Notes under the pieces: model-generated | The model's input: only the letters and a program-made list of their open reading frames with translations | Told to the model about the DNA's origin: nothing | Database searches by the model: none | Shown here: positions 1 through 10,244 of the stretch, piece by piece | Layout: every line of letters starts with the position of its first letter | Numbering within the stretch: position 1 is the first letter of the stretch | Translations under genes and position numbers: made by a program | From: Heterostelium album PN500 | Lineage: Eukaryota; Evosea; Eumycetozoa; Acytosteliales; Acytosteliaceae | Assembly: GCF_000004825.1 (NCBI RefSeq) | Contig: NW_008805075.1 | Location: 683,788 to 747,787, forward strand | Reading direction: 5' to 3' | DNA: 64,000 bases

Positions 1-1
1 G

Positions 2-64
2 TGGATTGAACATTTTCATGCTCGTTGTAACCCTTACCAGTCAAACCCAATTAAAGCAATTTAA
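2..64 (+). CDS. C-terminal end of an unidentified upstream gene (partial)
   Basis: From base 2 an open frame reads 20 codons, beginning WIEHFHAR and ending NPIKAI, then stops at TAA (62-64). Base composition changes sharply right after the stop, from mixed coding-like sequence to AT-rich spacer, which is the main reason to believe this is the last exon or end of a plus-strand gene starting outside the window. It is too short to assign a family. The frame could be chance, but its non-repetitive residue content is unlike the surrounding low-complexity spacer. Confidence 0.5.
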   Translation, partial: WIEHFHARCNPYQSNPIKAI

Positions 65-832
65 TTTAAATAAATAAAATGATCAAATTTTTCAAATAAT
101 TAAAAAATCAATTTAAAAAAAAAAAAAAAAAAGCTTTTAAAGTATGAAAGTTGTTTAATGAAAAGAGAACTTTTTTAAATATTATATCTTTGATTACCTA
201 TTTTTATCGATAATAAAGATATAATATTTAAATCAAGCGAGCTTTTTATATTTTATATGATTACTATAACAGAACTTCAGTGATTTTAGTTTTAATTCTT
301 TTCTTTTTATCAAAACTAACTACATGACATGATCTCTTGCTTTTTATCATTATTTATCGATTATTTATTATTTATTTTGTAAAAGATTCCACCGGATAAG
401 TAATAATGAAATCTCTATTATGATACCAGAAGCTAGTTATAAACAACTGCAAAATTCACGAATTGTTTTTTTTTTTTAATTTTTTTTTTAAATTTTCAAA
501 AAAGGAAAAAATTTTGGTGAGTTCTGAAAAAATGTATTCCGGAACAAACAATATTTGTGTAAACAAATAACACCGGAACATGTATGATTTCGATCTTGTA
601 TTTTTAGAATTTGATTGCAGTGTTTGAGAATATGTAGTTTTTTAAACTATTTAAACTTTGATTTCTTAAACTTTGAAATCATTATCAATTTTTTAAATTA
701 ATAGTAATAAATAATAAATAATATTATTTGTTACAAACTTTTATTTATAGCTTTTTATAAATCAATCATATTTAATATCGAATAGATTATATTAAAACAA
801 CAACAAAAACAAAAACAACAGCAACAATAACA
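65..832. other. Intergenic spacer upstream of pirin gene
   Basis: AT-rich spacer with poly-A and poly-T runs and no convincing open frame. The only structured stretch is at about 538-581: the palindrome TTCCGGAA appears at 538-545 and CCGGAA recurs near 575, enclosing a short inverted repeat (ATTTGT/ACAAAT). The 40 bases before the pirin ATG are rich in CAA/AAC, a common dictyostelid 5' leader composition. Confidence 0.6.
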
Positions 833-1867
833 ATGTCATCAAGATTAGTATCATTAATTACAGATGGTCTCAAGACTTCAGATGGTGCAGGTGTCAACCT
901 CACCAGAATGATTCCAATTAGAAGTGGTTTTTCAAAGGCACAAAGATTAGATCCATTCTTAATGTTGGATCATATTGCATCGGATGACTCCGATGATTAT
1001 ATCGAAGGTTTCCCAGAGCATGGTCATCGTGGATTTGAAGTAAGTATAATCAAATATCTATAACTACAACAAAGTTGTTTTAATTATACTAATAATATTG
1101 TAATACTATTAGACTGTAACTTATATGTTAGAAGGTAGTTTCGAACATAAAGATAATAAGGGAAATCGTGGATTGTTGGTTCCAGGATCTGTACAATGGA
1201 TGACCGCCGGAAGAGGTATTATTCACTCGGAGATGCCAATGCAAGATGAAGGTAAACTAAAGGGCTTCCAATTTTGGATAAATTTGCCTCACAAAGATAA
1301 GATGATGGCACCAAGATACCAAGATATCATGCCGGAGAATATCCCAGTTGTCAAAGAAGATGGTAACACAATCAAGGTACTCGCAGGTCACTATAAGGAG
1401 ACTGAAGGTGCTGTCAAAGATATCGTTACCAAACCACTATTCCTCGATATCGATTTGAAAGCCGGTGCTAAATTCAGCACTGACATCGCCGTTGGTCACA
1501 GTTCATTCGTTTTCATTATCTCTGGTGAAGGAGCGTTCGGACCTGACACCAACGCCAAACTCGTCAAAGAATCACAACTTGCAGTTCTCGATGGAAGCAA
1601 CAATGAAACTAGAATCGACATCACTGCATCCGATAAGGGTTTAAGATTGATGCTACTAAGCGCAGCGCCCATTGGTGAACCAATTTGTCAATATGGACCT
1701 TTGTAAGTATTTTATAATTAATAACATTAAATATAAAATTAATAATAATAATATGTAACTAACAAACAAAATAAATTAATTTTTTAAATCAAACTATATA
1801 TAGTGTCATGTGTACACAAGAGGAAATTGATCAAGCTTTTGATGATTTCTATTCAGGTAGATTTTAA
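833..1867 (+). CDS. Pirin family protein (cupin metalloprotein)
   Basis: Three exons, 833-1039, 1113-1702 and 1804-1867, join in phase (861 nt, 286 aa). Pirin is a bicupin that binds iron; family members act as transcription cofactors or as quercetin 2,3-dioxygenases. The N-terminal cupin shows HGHRGFE split exactly by intron 1 (H63, H65) and GIIHSEMP (H107, E109), the four metal ligands of pirins. The second cupin follows, and exon 3 restores the family C-terminus (GPFVM...DFYSGRF). Length is close to human pirin (about 290 aa). Splice sites are GTAAGT/TTAG and GTAAGT/ATAG. The ATG follows an A-rich leader. Neighbours give no functional clue; cytosolic or nuclear location is inferred from the absence of a signal peptide. 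Confidence 0.93.
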
Positions 1868-2312
1868 AATTATAATTTTAAAATAAAATAATATGTAAAA
1901 TAGTAAAAATTCTAAACCGTTTAATAAAAAACTTTAAAGTTAATTCTAAACCGTTAATTAAGTTAGTTAATTATATAATATTATATTATTTGAAAAAGTT
2001 ATATAAATCAAATAATAATCTTTATTAACAATTTTGGTATAAGTATTTTTTTTTTGAGAAATGAAAATTAAAAATATCTCCAGTTTCGGGTGTTAAAAAA
2101 CAACATCGGGAATATTGATTTTTTTTTTTTGATTTGTTTTGATACCCATTGATTTTAGTAATACTGGTATTCAATTTGATTTAATTTAATAAAACAATAG
2201 GTTCAGACTTTTAAAAATATCTATTAACCGTTTTATATTGAATATAAATATCAAATATGTAGGTGTTTTAGTAAAGTTCATTCATTCCATTCACATAAAT
2301 ACAACAACTAAA
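1868..2312. other. Intergenic spacer between pirin and gluA
   Basis: AT-rich, 445 bp, with a short duplicated phrase (TTCTAAACCGTT at about 1910 and 1943) and poly-T runs near 2047 and 2120. No gene or RNA structure recognised. Confidence 0.5.
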
Positions 2313-4995
2313 ATGAAAATATATTATTCATTTACAATTGTTGTGTTGTATTTATTTGTAATTTTATCAACGTTGACTATTGATGCTAGAAAAGTAGTGG
2401 TTCAAGATCTTAATAGTCAAAATGATATTAATAATCATCAAAATTATAAATCACTATTAAGTAGAAAAGTTCTAAAGTTGAAGCAACCCTCTTTAAAAAA
2501 CAAGGATCTTACCGATAGACAAAAACAATACATTCAAGACAGAGATGGTTTTGTAGATAGATTATTAGCAACTCTTTCATTGAAAGAGAAAATTGGTCAA
2601 ATGACTCAAGTATGTTGTAACAAATTATAAATTACAATTTAAATTGATAATCTACTTCTTATTCATTCTTTTATTATTATTATCATTTTTAGATTGATGT
2701 AGATATTCTATTAGAACCAGATTCATTAAGTATCAATACAAATTACTTGAATCAAATCTCTTCACAATATTTCGTTGGATCATTCTTGAATTCACCTACT
2801 GCCAACGGTGTAATCGATGGTAACATCCATTATGTTAATCCATCGGACTGGATCAATATACTTACAACTATCCAGAACATCACATTGGCTAACAGTCCTT
2901 CGAAAGTACCAATGATTTACGGTATGGATTCCGTGCATGGCGCCAACTATGTTCATGGTGCTACAATGTTTCCACACGTATGAATGAATTTATTAAAGCT
3001 TGATGGTATTATTCGATTGACTAACAATTTTTTTGGTAAATATAGAATACTGGATTAGCTGCAACATTTAATCCTGATTTGGCTAAAACAGCCAATCAAA
3101 TTTCAGCTAAAGACTCTGCTGCCGTTGGATTCCGATGGATTTTCTCACCTGTTCTTGGTGTAGCTATGCAACCTCTCTGGTCTCGTACTTATGAGACTTT
3201 CGGTGAAGATCCTTATCTCGGTTCACAAATCGGTGGTGTTGGAAGTGTCCAAGGTCTCCAGGGTGGTATTTATCCACTCTATGAGAATGTAACGATGCCA
3301 TATGTTGTATCGACACTGAAGCATTACATGGGCTACTCCAATCCGGTCAATGGAAAAGATAGAACACCCGCTTGGATTCCAGAGAGAATGTTGCGTCGCT
3401 ACTTCCTACCGTCGTTCTACGAAGCGATTATGAGTGGCGCCGGATCGGTCATGTTGAACTCTGGTGAGGTGAACGGTGTTCCAATGCATGCCTCTGAGAA
3501 GTATGTCGAGGATATATTGCGTGGTGATTTCGGATTCGACGGTGTCATTGTCACCGATTGGCAAGACATTGAGAAATTAGTGGAGTTCCATCATCTTACC
3601 GATTCTATGGAGGAAGCTATCATCTATGCTTTGAATGCCGGTGTCGATATGTCGATGGTTCCTGACGATTTCAGCTTCCCTACCATCCTATACCAGTTGG
3701 TAACTGACAACATTGTTCCAGAATCCAGAATCGATGAATCGGTTCGAAGAATTCTCAATTTGAAATACTCTGTCGGTTTGTTTGATACTCCATTCCCAGA
3801 CCCTAATAATCAGTACCTTGCAACCATTGGAAGTGAAAATGATAGACAGACCGCTGAATCGATCATTGCCGAATCGATTACTTTACTCCAAAACAATAAC
3901 AATGCATTACCGCTCAATCCATCGCTTATCAAAAATATTTTGGTAACTGGACCAAGTTCCAATTCTATTGCAAACCAATGTGGTGGATGGTAAGTTTTAA
4001 TAAGAATAATAACCGAATATTTCATTTATCAAAATATTAATAATATATCTTAAAATTAAAGGTCGGTTCATTGGCAAGGTGTTGCAGCTGATTGGGAAGT
4101 ACCTAATGGTGTAACAGTATTACAAGGAATTCAAAATTATTTCAATAACACTCCTACCAATGTAGTTTTCAAACAAGGAAATATTTATGGAGTTGCCAAT
4201 GATACATTGTATACTGAGGCTTATCTTGCAAGTTTAGAGGCGGATGCAGTCGTTGTTGTTATGGGAGAACTTCCAGAGGCTGAAACACCTGGTGACATTA
4301 ATGATCTTGCAATGGATCCAGCTTCGGTTGAGCTTCTAACTCTAATGGTACAGAATGCTAAAGGTCCAGTTATCCTTGTTTTAATGGAGGCACGTCCAAG
4401 AGTGTTACCACCAAGTCTCATTAGTTTAGTGGATGCTGTCATTATGGCATATCTACCAGGTCCACAAGCTGGAAATCCATTGGCTGGTATTCTCTTTGGT
4501 GATATCAATCCATCTGGACGTCTATCGATAACCTACCCTGCTACCACTGGAGACATTTCACCATATTACTATAAATACAGTATGTATGGATTCCACAACC
4601 CATTGTTCTCTTTTGGAGATGGACTTAGTTATACCACTTTCAGCTACAGCAATGTACAATGCAATGGTACTGCAGTCAGTGGACAAAATTCGTATAATGC
4701 AACTCTTGGTGAATATATTTCAGTTCAGGTAACAGTTGAAAACACAGGAAAAGTAGCAGGAAAAGAAGCAGTTCTCTTCTATCTTAGTGATCTCTATGCT
4801 TCGGTTACGCCAGAGATGAAAATGTTGAAACGATTCCAAAAGATTCAATTGAACCCAGGTGATAGTGTAGTAGTTCAAGTTGTCCTATCACCATATGACT
4901 TCTCATTCATTGGTCAAGACAACGAAATCACAGTAGAGCAAGGACAATTCGTAGTTGCAGTTGGAAATCAACAATTGAATCTATATTTAAATTGA
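2313..4995 (+). CDS. gluA: Lysosomal beta-glucosidase, glycoside hydrolase family 3
   Basis: Four exons, 2313-2609, 2693-2977, 3046-3989 and 4062-4995, give 819 aa, matching the roughly 820-residue dictyostelid GluA. The enzyme removes terminal non-reducing beta-D-glucosyl residues and in Dictyostelium is a lysosomal/secreted glycosidase regulated in development. The N-terminus is a signal peptide (KIYYSFTIVVLYLFVI). The GH3 TIM barrel includes GMDSVHGANYVHGATMFPH and SRTYETFGEDP; the nucleophile is D365 in GVIVTDWQD. The alpha/beta sandwich (ITLLQNNN...VTGPSSNS, GELPEAETPGD) and the C-terminal fibronectin-III-like domain (FGDGLSYTTFSY onward) follow. The frame is also open upstream from a TTG at 2238, but the first ATG (2313) begins the signal peptide. 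The stop is TGA. Confidence 0.95.
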
Positions 4996-5179
4996 AAATT
5001 TATAAATAAAAAGAAATGATTTATTGTCTATATTGTAATCGATGCTGAGCCTCTTGGCAATATTTATCGTCATTAAAGAATTGCTCTGATATTGATCTGT
5101 TGTATCTTCAACTATTGATTCTATATCCCAATCACTTATAATAGTTCTTTACTTTATTTACAATTTTTTAGTATAACGT

Positions 5180-6694
5180 TTAAACGTGATAAACTAGTTT
5201 TCTGGAACGAGTAAAAGTTTGATAGTTTGAAGAGTAGTATGAATATTGCAATCCTATTTGAAGAAAATGATTGGTGGCATCAAAGTTATTGTTATTTGTG
5301 TGAATAATGAATCTTGACAGTGATGATGGACAATCAACTTTAATGTAGTTTTCACAGATAGATTCCCCACATTTCTTATCATGATGAATGGTTTGATCCT
5401 CAACTACGATTAAGTTTTTCAATAAACCGATCACTTCAAACCAGAGATGAGTATCATACTTCAAGTATGCCGATAGATGAGTGATGTTGAAAGTAGCAGG
5501 GTTGAAATGTGTAAACAAATCTTTGTTTGACAGCTCTGCAAACGATATCTTTTGTAAATTCGGGAAATCCATATTACGATGAACTTTTTCGTTGAGATTG
5601 ACAAAGCCAAGTTCTTTGATTGAACTTCTCGATTCCTTTGGAATCAAGTTGATATCCAAGAGTACAATATTGATTTGTTCAAGTGAAGGAAGGTTGCTGA
5701 ACAGAATTCGCTCAAGATTGTCAGATCTATAGGTGAATGTCACTTTCTTTAGTGTCTTAATCTTTGCAATCTGTCGGTAGTTTTTGCTATCAATTCCGAT
5801 CTGACACTTTAAGTAACGAAGCTTGGACACTATGAATGCCATATTCTTGAAGACGGTAGATGCAAATTCAGTAGATGATGCTCGATCCCATTCGATATGT
5901 AGCTTTTCAACCGACGAGAGAATATGTTGGAGGTGAACCGATTCTTTTTTCATCAACAGACCAAACATACAATGATTTACTTTGAGTTTGACTATATTCT
6001 TGATTGGACACCATGTATTGGTGAGTCTATTGACTTGAGGATCATAAGTGGTAACGGAATATTGCCATTTTCCATTCTTTTTGTAACCTTTGGATTTAGA
6101 GGTGACTCGTTGTTTCAAATAGACATTGTCAAACATACGACTGACTAAACCAAAGAATTGTTTGTTGATCTGTGTCAGTATGAGTGCATTGCAGTACGAA
6201 AACAATGGAGTGCAATGAGTGGTTGAAATCTGCCAAGAGTATCGGAAGATCTTCAGGATGATGAGCACCGGTAGATTGTATTCGACATGACCACGGTGGA
6301 ATTGCGATGCAGGATTGTCGTCAACCAATAGCTTTTTTAGTTGTCTCTGAACATCTCGACCCTCTACAATCGAGTCTACAAGCTGTAGTTTACTCGCTGA
6401 TTTGTTAACTTTGATCTTGTTATCTTGGCATATCTGAAAGAGTTGATCTTTCTTTAACACTAATAATTCATCTTTACTTGAATTGAAATCTATTGTTTTC
6501 AATTGACTGGATTTCTTTTTTCTTGCAGATGATCTATTAGATTTGACTTGACTATCTACAGCATCAATATCATCAGAGGTATTTACTACAGCTGTAGATG
6601 TTGTTGTTGTAGTCGTGGTTGTTGTTGTTGTTGTTGTTGTAGTTGTAGTCGTTGTAGTTTCTGTTTTAATTGTTGAAGTATTATTTATATTCAT
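5180..6694 (-). CDS. SAP-domain, F-box-like dictyostelid protein with poly-Thr tract
   Basis: Single exon, 504 aa. The ATG is followed by a run of about 20 threonines (residues 14-32), a Lys-rich stretch (SSARKKKSSQLK) and a SAP-like helix pair (KDQLFQICQDNKIKVNKSASKLQLVDSI, about residues 80-110, shown here in part by its two helices). SAP modules usually bind AT-rich DNA. Next comes an F-box-like helix (LPVLIILKIFRYSWQ) and an irregular leucine-rich C-terminal half. It shares the F-box-like segment and a WCP(I/L)K motif with the product at 10245-12504, so the two are diverged paralogues; this one lacks the zinc finger. No named orthologue is recognised. A role as a substrate adaptor or chromatin-linked protein is inference only. 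Confidence 0.8.
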   Translation of the reverse strand: MNINNTSTIKTETTTTTTTTTTTTTTTTTTTTSTAVVNTSDDIDAVDSQVKSNRSSARKKKSSQLKTIDFNSSKDELLVLKKDQLFQICQDNKIKVNKSASKLQLVDSIVEGRDVQRQLKKLLVDDNPASQFHRGHVEYNLPVLIILKIFRYSWQISTTHCTPLFSYCNALILTQINKQFFGLVSRMFDNVYLKQRVTSKSKGYKKNGKWQYSVTTYDPQVNRLTNTWCPIKNIVKLKVNHCMFGLLMKKESVHLQHILSSVEKLHIEWDRASSTEFASTVFKNMAFIVSKLRYLKCQIGIDSKNYRQIAKIKTLKKVTFTYRSDNLERILFSNLPSLEQINIVLLDINLIPKESRSSIKELGFVNLNEKVHRNMDFPNLQKISFAELSNKDLFTHFNPATFNITHLSAYLKYDTHLWFEVIGLLKNLIVVEDQTIHHDKKCGESICENYIKVDCPSSLSRFIIHTNNNNFDATNHFLQIGLQYSYYSSNYQTFTRSRKLVYHV

Positions 6695-6991
6695 TGTCTG
6701 TTTTATGATTTATTTATATAATAAAATGAATGTTGAGGAGATCATTTTTTTTAAACAAAAAACAAACTAACATATGTTATTAAATACTTTAAAAAAAACA
6801 AAAAAATAATACAAATAAAAAGAAAATAAAAAAAAACTAAAATATTAGTTTTTTTGGATCTCCATTTTGTCAATCATTTGTTGTTCGCTGCATCGATCAC
6901 CAAAAAATTATAAATAAACAAACTATCGTGCTGTGTTAAAATTAATTTTTTTCAATGATAGTGATGGTATTTGTACATGTAAATAAAAACA

Positions 6992-8338
6992 ATGAATATA
7001 GATAAATTTAAATGTGTTTTTAATAATGTTGTTCTAAGAAATCATATATTCAATGAAGTTTATAAAATAAATCAACAAATAGTTCAGTTTTATCAGAAAC
7101 AAATTAGAGATACAGTAAAGGTATACAAATGGAATGAATTGGTGGTGAATAAACCTGCTTTAGCTGGCAATGGCTATTTAGAGTTATTGGAACAATCATA
7201 CAAGACAAATAATGAAGGTACTCCTAATTGGGTGGTGATGATCAATACTATTCGTGGTGGGAGTATCGAGGTTCTCCTGTTTTTGTTGCATCAATTGAAA
7301 TGGGATGTCAAAGTGATCAACCAGACACTTGTGGATCGAGCTGTCAATGTAACAATAGAACATGCCGATATGCTTACCTATGCAACTCTCTATGCAAGAC
7401 TGGATGTTATCGACCATCTAATGACGATAGGCGAGATGAACGATCAATGGGACTACTACTATGCAATGGCAGTCTCTCCGTTGACCGATCGATTGGATAT
7501 CGTAGAGAAAATGGTTGGCATAATGAATGACCAAACTATGTTTCCCGAAGGAATAACTACCAAAGGAAATGTAAGGAGATCAACGAGAAAAGGTTCGACT
7601 GTCTTTGATTTCGCTGCGTACAACGGTAATTTGAAAATCATCGATTGGCTGATTGGTCAGCGCGCACAAGATATTGAATACAGTGATGTCTATATTCCTG
7701 CAATTCTCGGTGGTCGACTACATGTCTTAGAGTATCTTTATGGTCAACCTCTCATTGAATCACTATTTCACTTGGGTACTGACAGTGATTTAAGATATCT
7801 CTATTGTGCAAGTCAACATGGTAGTATCGATATCATTCAATGGATCTATGCAAAGCGAACGACAAGCGATGATCAACAACTACAAGACGCAGCAGTATCA
7901 AGAAAGATGATATTCTTCAATAAGAATATCGCTATATTCAAATGGTTGTACTATAAAAATCTTATCGATATGCGGAACATTGATTCATATGTGATGAGTG
8001 CAATCAGCACCAAAAGTCTGGATGTTCTCAAGTTTATTTTTGAACAAAACTGTTTGAAACAAATTAGAACCGCAACGATATTACAAACAATACATTCAAA
8101 TCGTCTAGAGATACTACAGTGGTTCTTTGAAAACAGCATTGCACTACAAATTCCATCAATATCCACACCACAATACCTTTATGTTGCCAACGCACTGAAT
8201 CACCTCGAAATGGTAGAATGGATGTTGAGTAACTTAACTTTTGAAGAAATCGATCAAGATTCATTAAAAAAACTTAAAGACAATGAATCTAAAATTAAAA
8301 TAGTTGATTTTTTTCAAAATGAAGATCTCTTTAAATAA
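6992..8338 (+). CDS. Ankyrin-repeat protein (dictyostelid WL-type family)
   Basis: Single exon, 448 aa, starting MNIDKFKCVFNNVVLRNHIF, the helical N-terminal cap shared by all ankyrin proteins in this window. A second conserved block, YKWNELVVNKPALAGNGYLE, precedes about nine degenerate ankyrin repeats recognised by paired helices such as GSIEVLLFLL, GNLKIIDWL, GRLHVLEYLY and GSIDIIQWIY. There is no catalytic or membrane domain. Ankyrin repeats mediate protein-protein contacts; partner and location are unknown. It is transcribed divergently from the SAP/F-box-like gene across a 297-bp AT-rich promoter region. It is more diverged from the 50-64 kb cluster members than those are from each other. 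Confidence 0.85.
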   Translation: MNIDKFKCVFNNVVLRNHIFNEVYKINQQIVQFYQKQIRDTVKVYKWNELVVNKPALAGNGYLELLEQSYKTNNEGTPNWVVMINTIRGGSIEVLLFLLHQLKWDVKVINQTLVDRAVNVTIEHADMLTYATLYARLDVIDHLMTIGEMNDQWDYYYAMAVSPLTDRLDIVEKMVGIMNDQTMFPEGITTKGNVRRSTRKGSTVFDFAAYNGNLKIIDWLIGQRAQDIEYSDVYIPAILGGRLHVLEYLYGQPLIESLFHLGTDSDLRYLYCASQHGSIDIIQWIYAKRTTSDDQQLQDAAVSRKMIFFNKNIAIFKWLYYKNLIDMRNIDSYVMSAISTKSLDVLKFIFEQNCLKQIRTATILQTIHSNRLEILQWFFENSIALQIPSISTPQYLYVANALNHLEMVEWMLSNLTFEEIDQDSLKKLKDNESKIKIVDFFQNEDLFK

Positions 8339-8508
8339 AACAAATCAAAGTTATGATATAATACATCTGATTGTGAAAAAAAAACGATCTGAAATCTTAT
8401 GTTAAAAAAAAAAAAAAGCTGGGGATTTTCGAAGAAATTCCAAATTTTAATAAATACTTTAATTAAAGTCAGATGATTAATCATCATTTGTTATTTATTT
8501 ATTTTTAG

Positions 8509-10215
8509 ATGTATAATAATAATAATAATAATAATAAGAATAATTATAATTATAAAACTTTAATAGATAGTATTGGAAGTCAAAGATCTATATTAAATTT
8601 ACCTTCGTTTCCAATACAATGTTTTATCGATCAATATCAAGCTAGTATCGATTCATTTCTAGAGTATGATTTGGCTCAACATCAATTACAACATAATCAA
8701 GATGGAATGATGATGGCACTACCACTACCACCACCAGCTCCACCGGTTACTTCCAACTACTTGCCCGATGAGATGGTTCGTACTCTCTTGAAGCTACGTG
8801 AGAGTCGACCCGATCTAACCTCCGTAGAGAGTATCATCATGTTGAACAAGATAGAACTACAAAGAATGACTGAGAAATCATCGGAGGAAATCAGTGTATT
8901 TCTCAACTATCTATCGAATACCTTGCTATATAGATTATATACTTCGCCTACACCATCCGCAGATGTTGCTATTGGTAGTGTTCAACCATTATTGACAATG
9001 GTTACGGCAGCAGAGATTGAATCATTTCCGATTTCAAAGATTAGGCTGTCGACTGGCTCGAATGTACTGGATCGTCATTTACAAGGTGGAATCATGCCGA
9101 GTGGAATCACAGAGATAGTGGGTGAATCGGGTTGTGGAAAGACACAGCTAGCAATTCAGCTTTGTATTCAGGCACAGCTACCGTTTTCACTCGGTGGTAT
9201 GGAGGGTGGTGCAGTCTACATCGTAACAGAGTCGAACTTCCCACACAAACGTCTATCGCAAATGATTGGGAAGCGTCGACCTATCATCGAAAAACTATTG
9301 CAAAGAAACAGTGAAAATAACAATAGCAGTAATAGTTTAAATATACAATTCGAAGATAATATTATTATACATAAAGTACCTACTGCCCAGCAGCTATTGA
9401 CCGTATTGACACAACAGTTTGCAGAACTGATATTCAAGAGAACCATTAGATTGCTTGTTGTCGACTCTATCGCTGCACTGGTTCGTTCAGAGTTTGGTAC
9501 AGAATCTAAAGATCTAATAGAGAGAACTAATTTACTCTGGGAGATATCCAATCAACTAAAGTTAATAAGCGAAGAACATGGTATTACAGTGGTAGTTATT
9601 AATCAAGTGACTGATTATTTCGACAGTAACAATATTGAAAATCAACCACAACAAAACATCAATAATAAGGAAAACAAAGATGAAAATGAAGATGATTCAA
9701 TGGAATTAGATTTGAATTTAGATGATGATAATAATAATAATAATAGTAAAGCAATTGTAAATAATAATAATAATAGTTTAATGGTAGTATCGAATAGACC
9801 GTTAAAAAGAAGAAAGAAACCCCTGGTACCCGTATTTCAAAGTAGTAAACAACAACATTCACCGTTTTTAGTCAATGGTAATGTTAATCCTATGGGTGGT
9901 AATGGATTTGGCGGAGTTTCTACCAAGGCTGTCATACCTGCGCTTGGTCTATCGTGGGCACACTTTGTAAATACTAGAATCATGATGTTGAAAACGCATC
10001 GTAATATCCAGAAACCAGGTGGAACTTCAACATCAATGTTACCAGTTCGTCAGATGAAAGTAATTCTTTCATCCAGTTTACCAAACGATACATTTCATTT
10101 CTATATCGATACACAAGGTGTTATTGGGCTTGATGAAAACAACAACGACAATAACAATGATAATAATGAAACATCTTTGGAACTTGATTATTTTAGTTCA
10201 GATTATAAATTTTAA
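8509..10215 (+). CDS. xrcc3: RAD51 paralogue XRCC3, homologous-recombination repair protein
   Basis: Single exon, 568 aa, longer than human XRCC3 (346 aa) because of low-complexity inserts. The RecA-type ATPase core shows Walker A GESGCGKT (residues 205-212), the XRCC3-type block GGAVYIVTESNFPHKRL, Walker B RLLVVDSIAAL (about 313-323), VVINQVTD, and PALGLSWAHFVNTRIM near the C-terminus. XRCC3 works with RAD51C in strand-exchange repair of DNA breaks in the nucleus. Residues about 380-475 form an Asn/Asp-rich insert with a basic KRRKK patch, a possible nuclear signal. The N-terminus has poly-Asn and PPPPAPP tracts. The ATG directly follows TTTTTAG, so a 5'UTR intron is possible. It converges on the next gene with only 29 bp between stops. 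Confidence 0.9.
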   Translation: MYNNNNNNNKNNYNYKTLIDSIGSQRSILNLPSFPIQCFIDQYQASIDSFLEYDLAQHQLQHNQDGMMMALPLPPPAPPVTSNYLPDEMVRTLLKLRESRPDLTSVESIIMLNKIELQRMTEKSSEEISVFLNYLSNTLLYRLYTSPTPSADVAIGSVQPLLTMVTAAEIESFPISKIRLSTGSNVLDRHLQGGIMPSGITEIVGESGCGKTQLAIQLCIQAQLPFSLGGMEGGAVYIVTESNFPHKRLSQMIGKRRPIIEKLLQRNSENNNSSNSLNIQFEDNIIIHKVPTAQQLLTVLTQQFAELIFKRTIRLLVVDSIAALVRSEFGTESKDLIERTNLLWEISNQLKLISEEHGITVVVINQVTDYFDSNNIENQPQQNINNKENKDENEDDSMELDLNLDDDNNNNNSKAIVNNNNNSLMVVSNRPLKRRKKPLVPVFQSSKQQHSPFLVNGNVNPMGGNGFGGVSTKAVIPALGLSWAHFVNTRIMMLKTHRNIQKPGGTSTSMLPVRQMKVILSSSLPNDTFHFYIDTQGVIGLDENNNDNNNDNNETSLELDYFSSDYKF

Positions 10216-10244
10216 TAAAACTATATTATATTTATATATTTTTA

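Noticed and set aside
2238-2312. Upstream extension of the gluA frame
   Set aside because: Begins with TTG, and the ATG at 2313 starts directly with a signal peptide.
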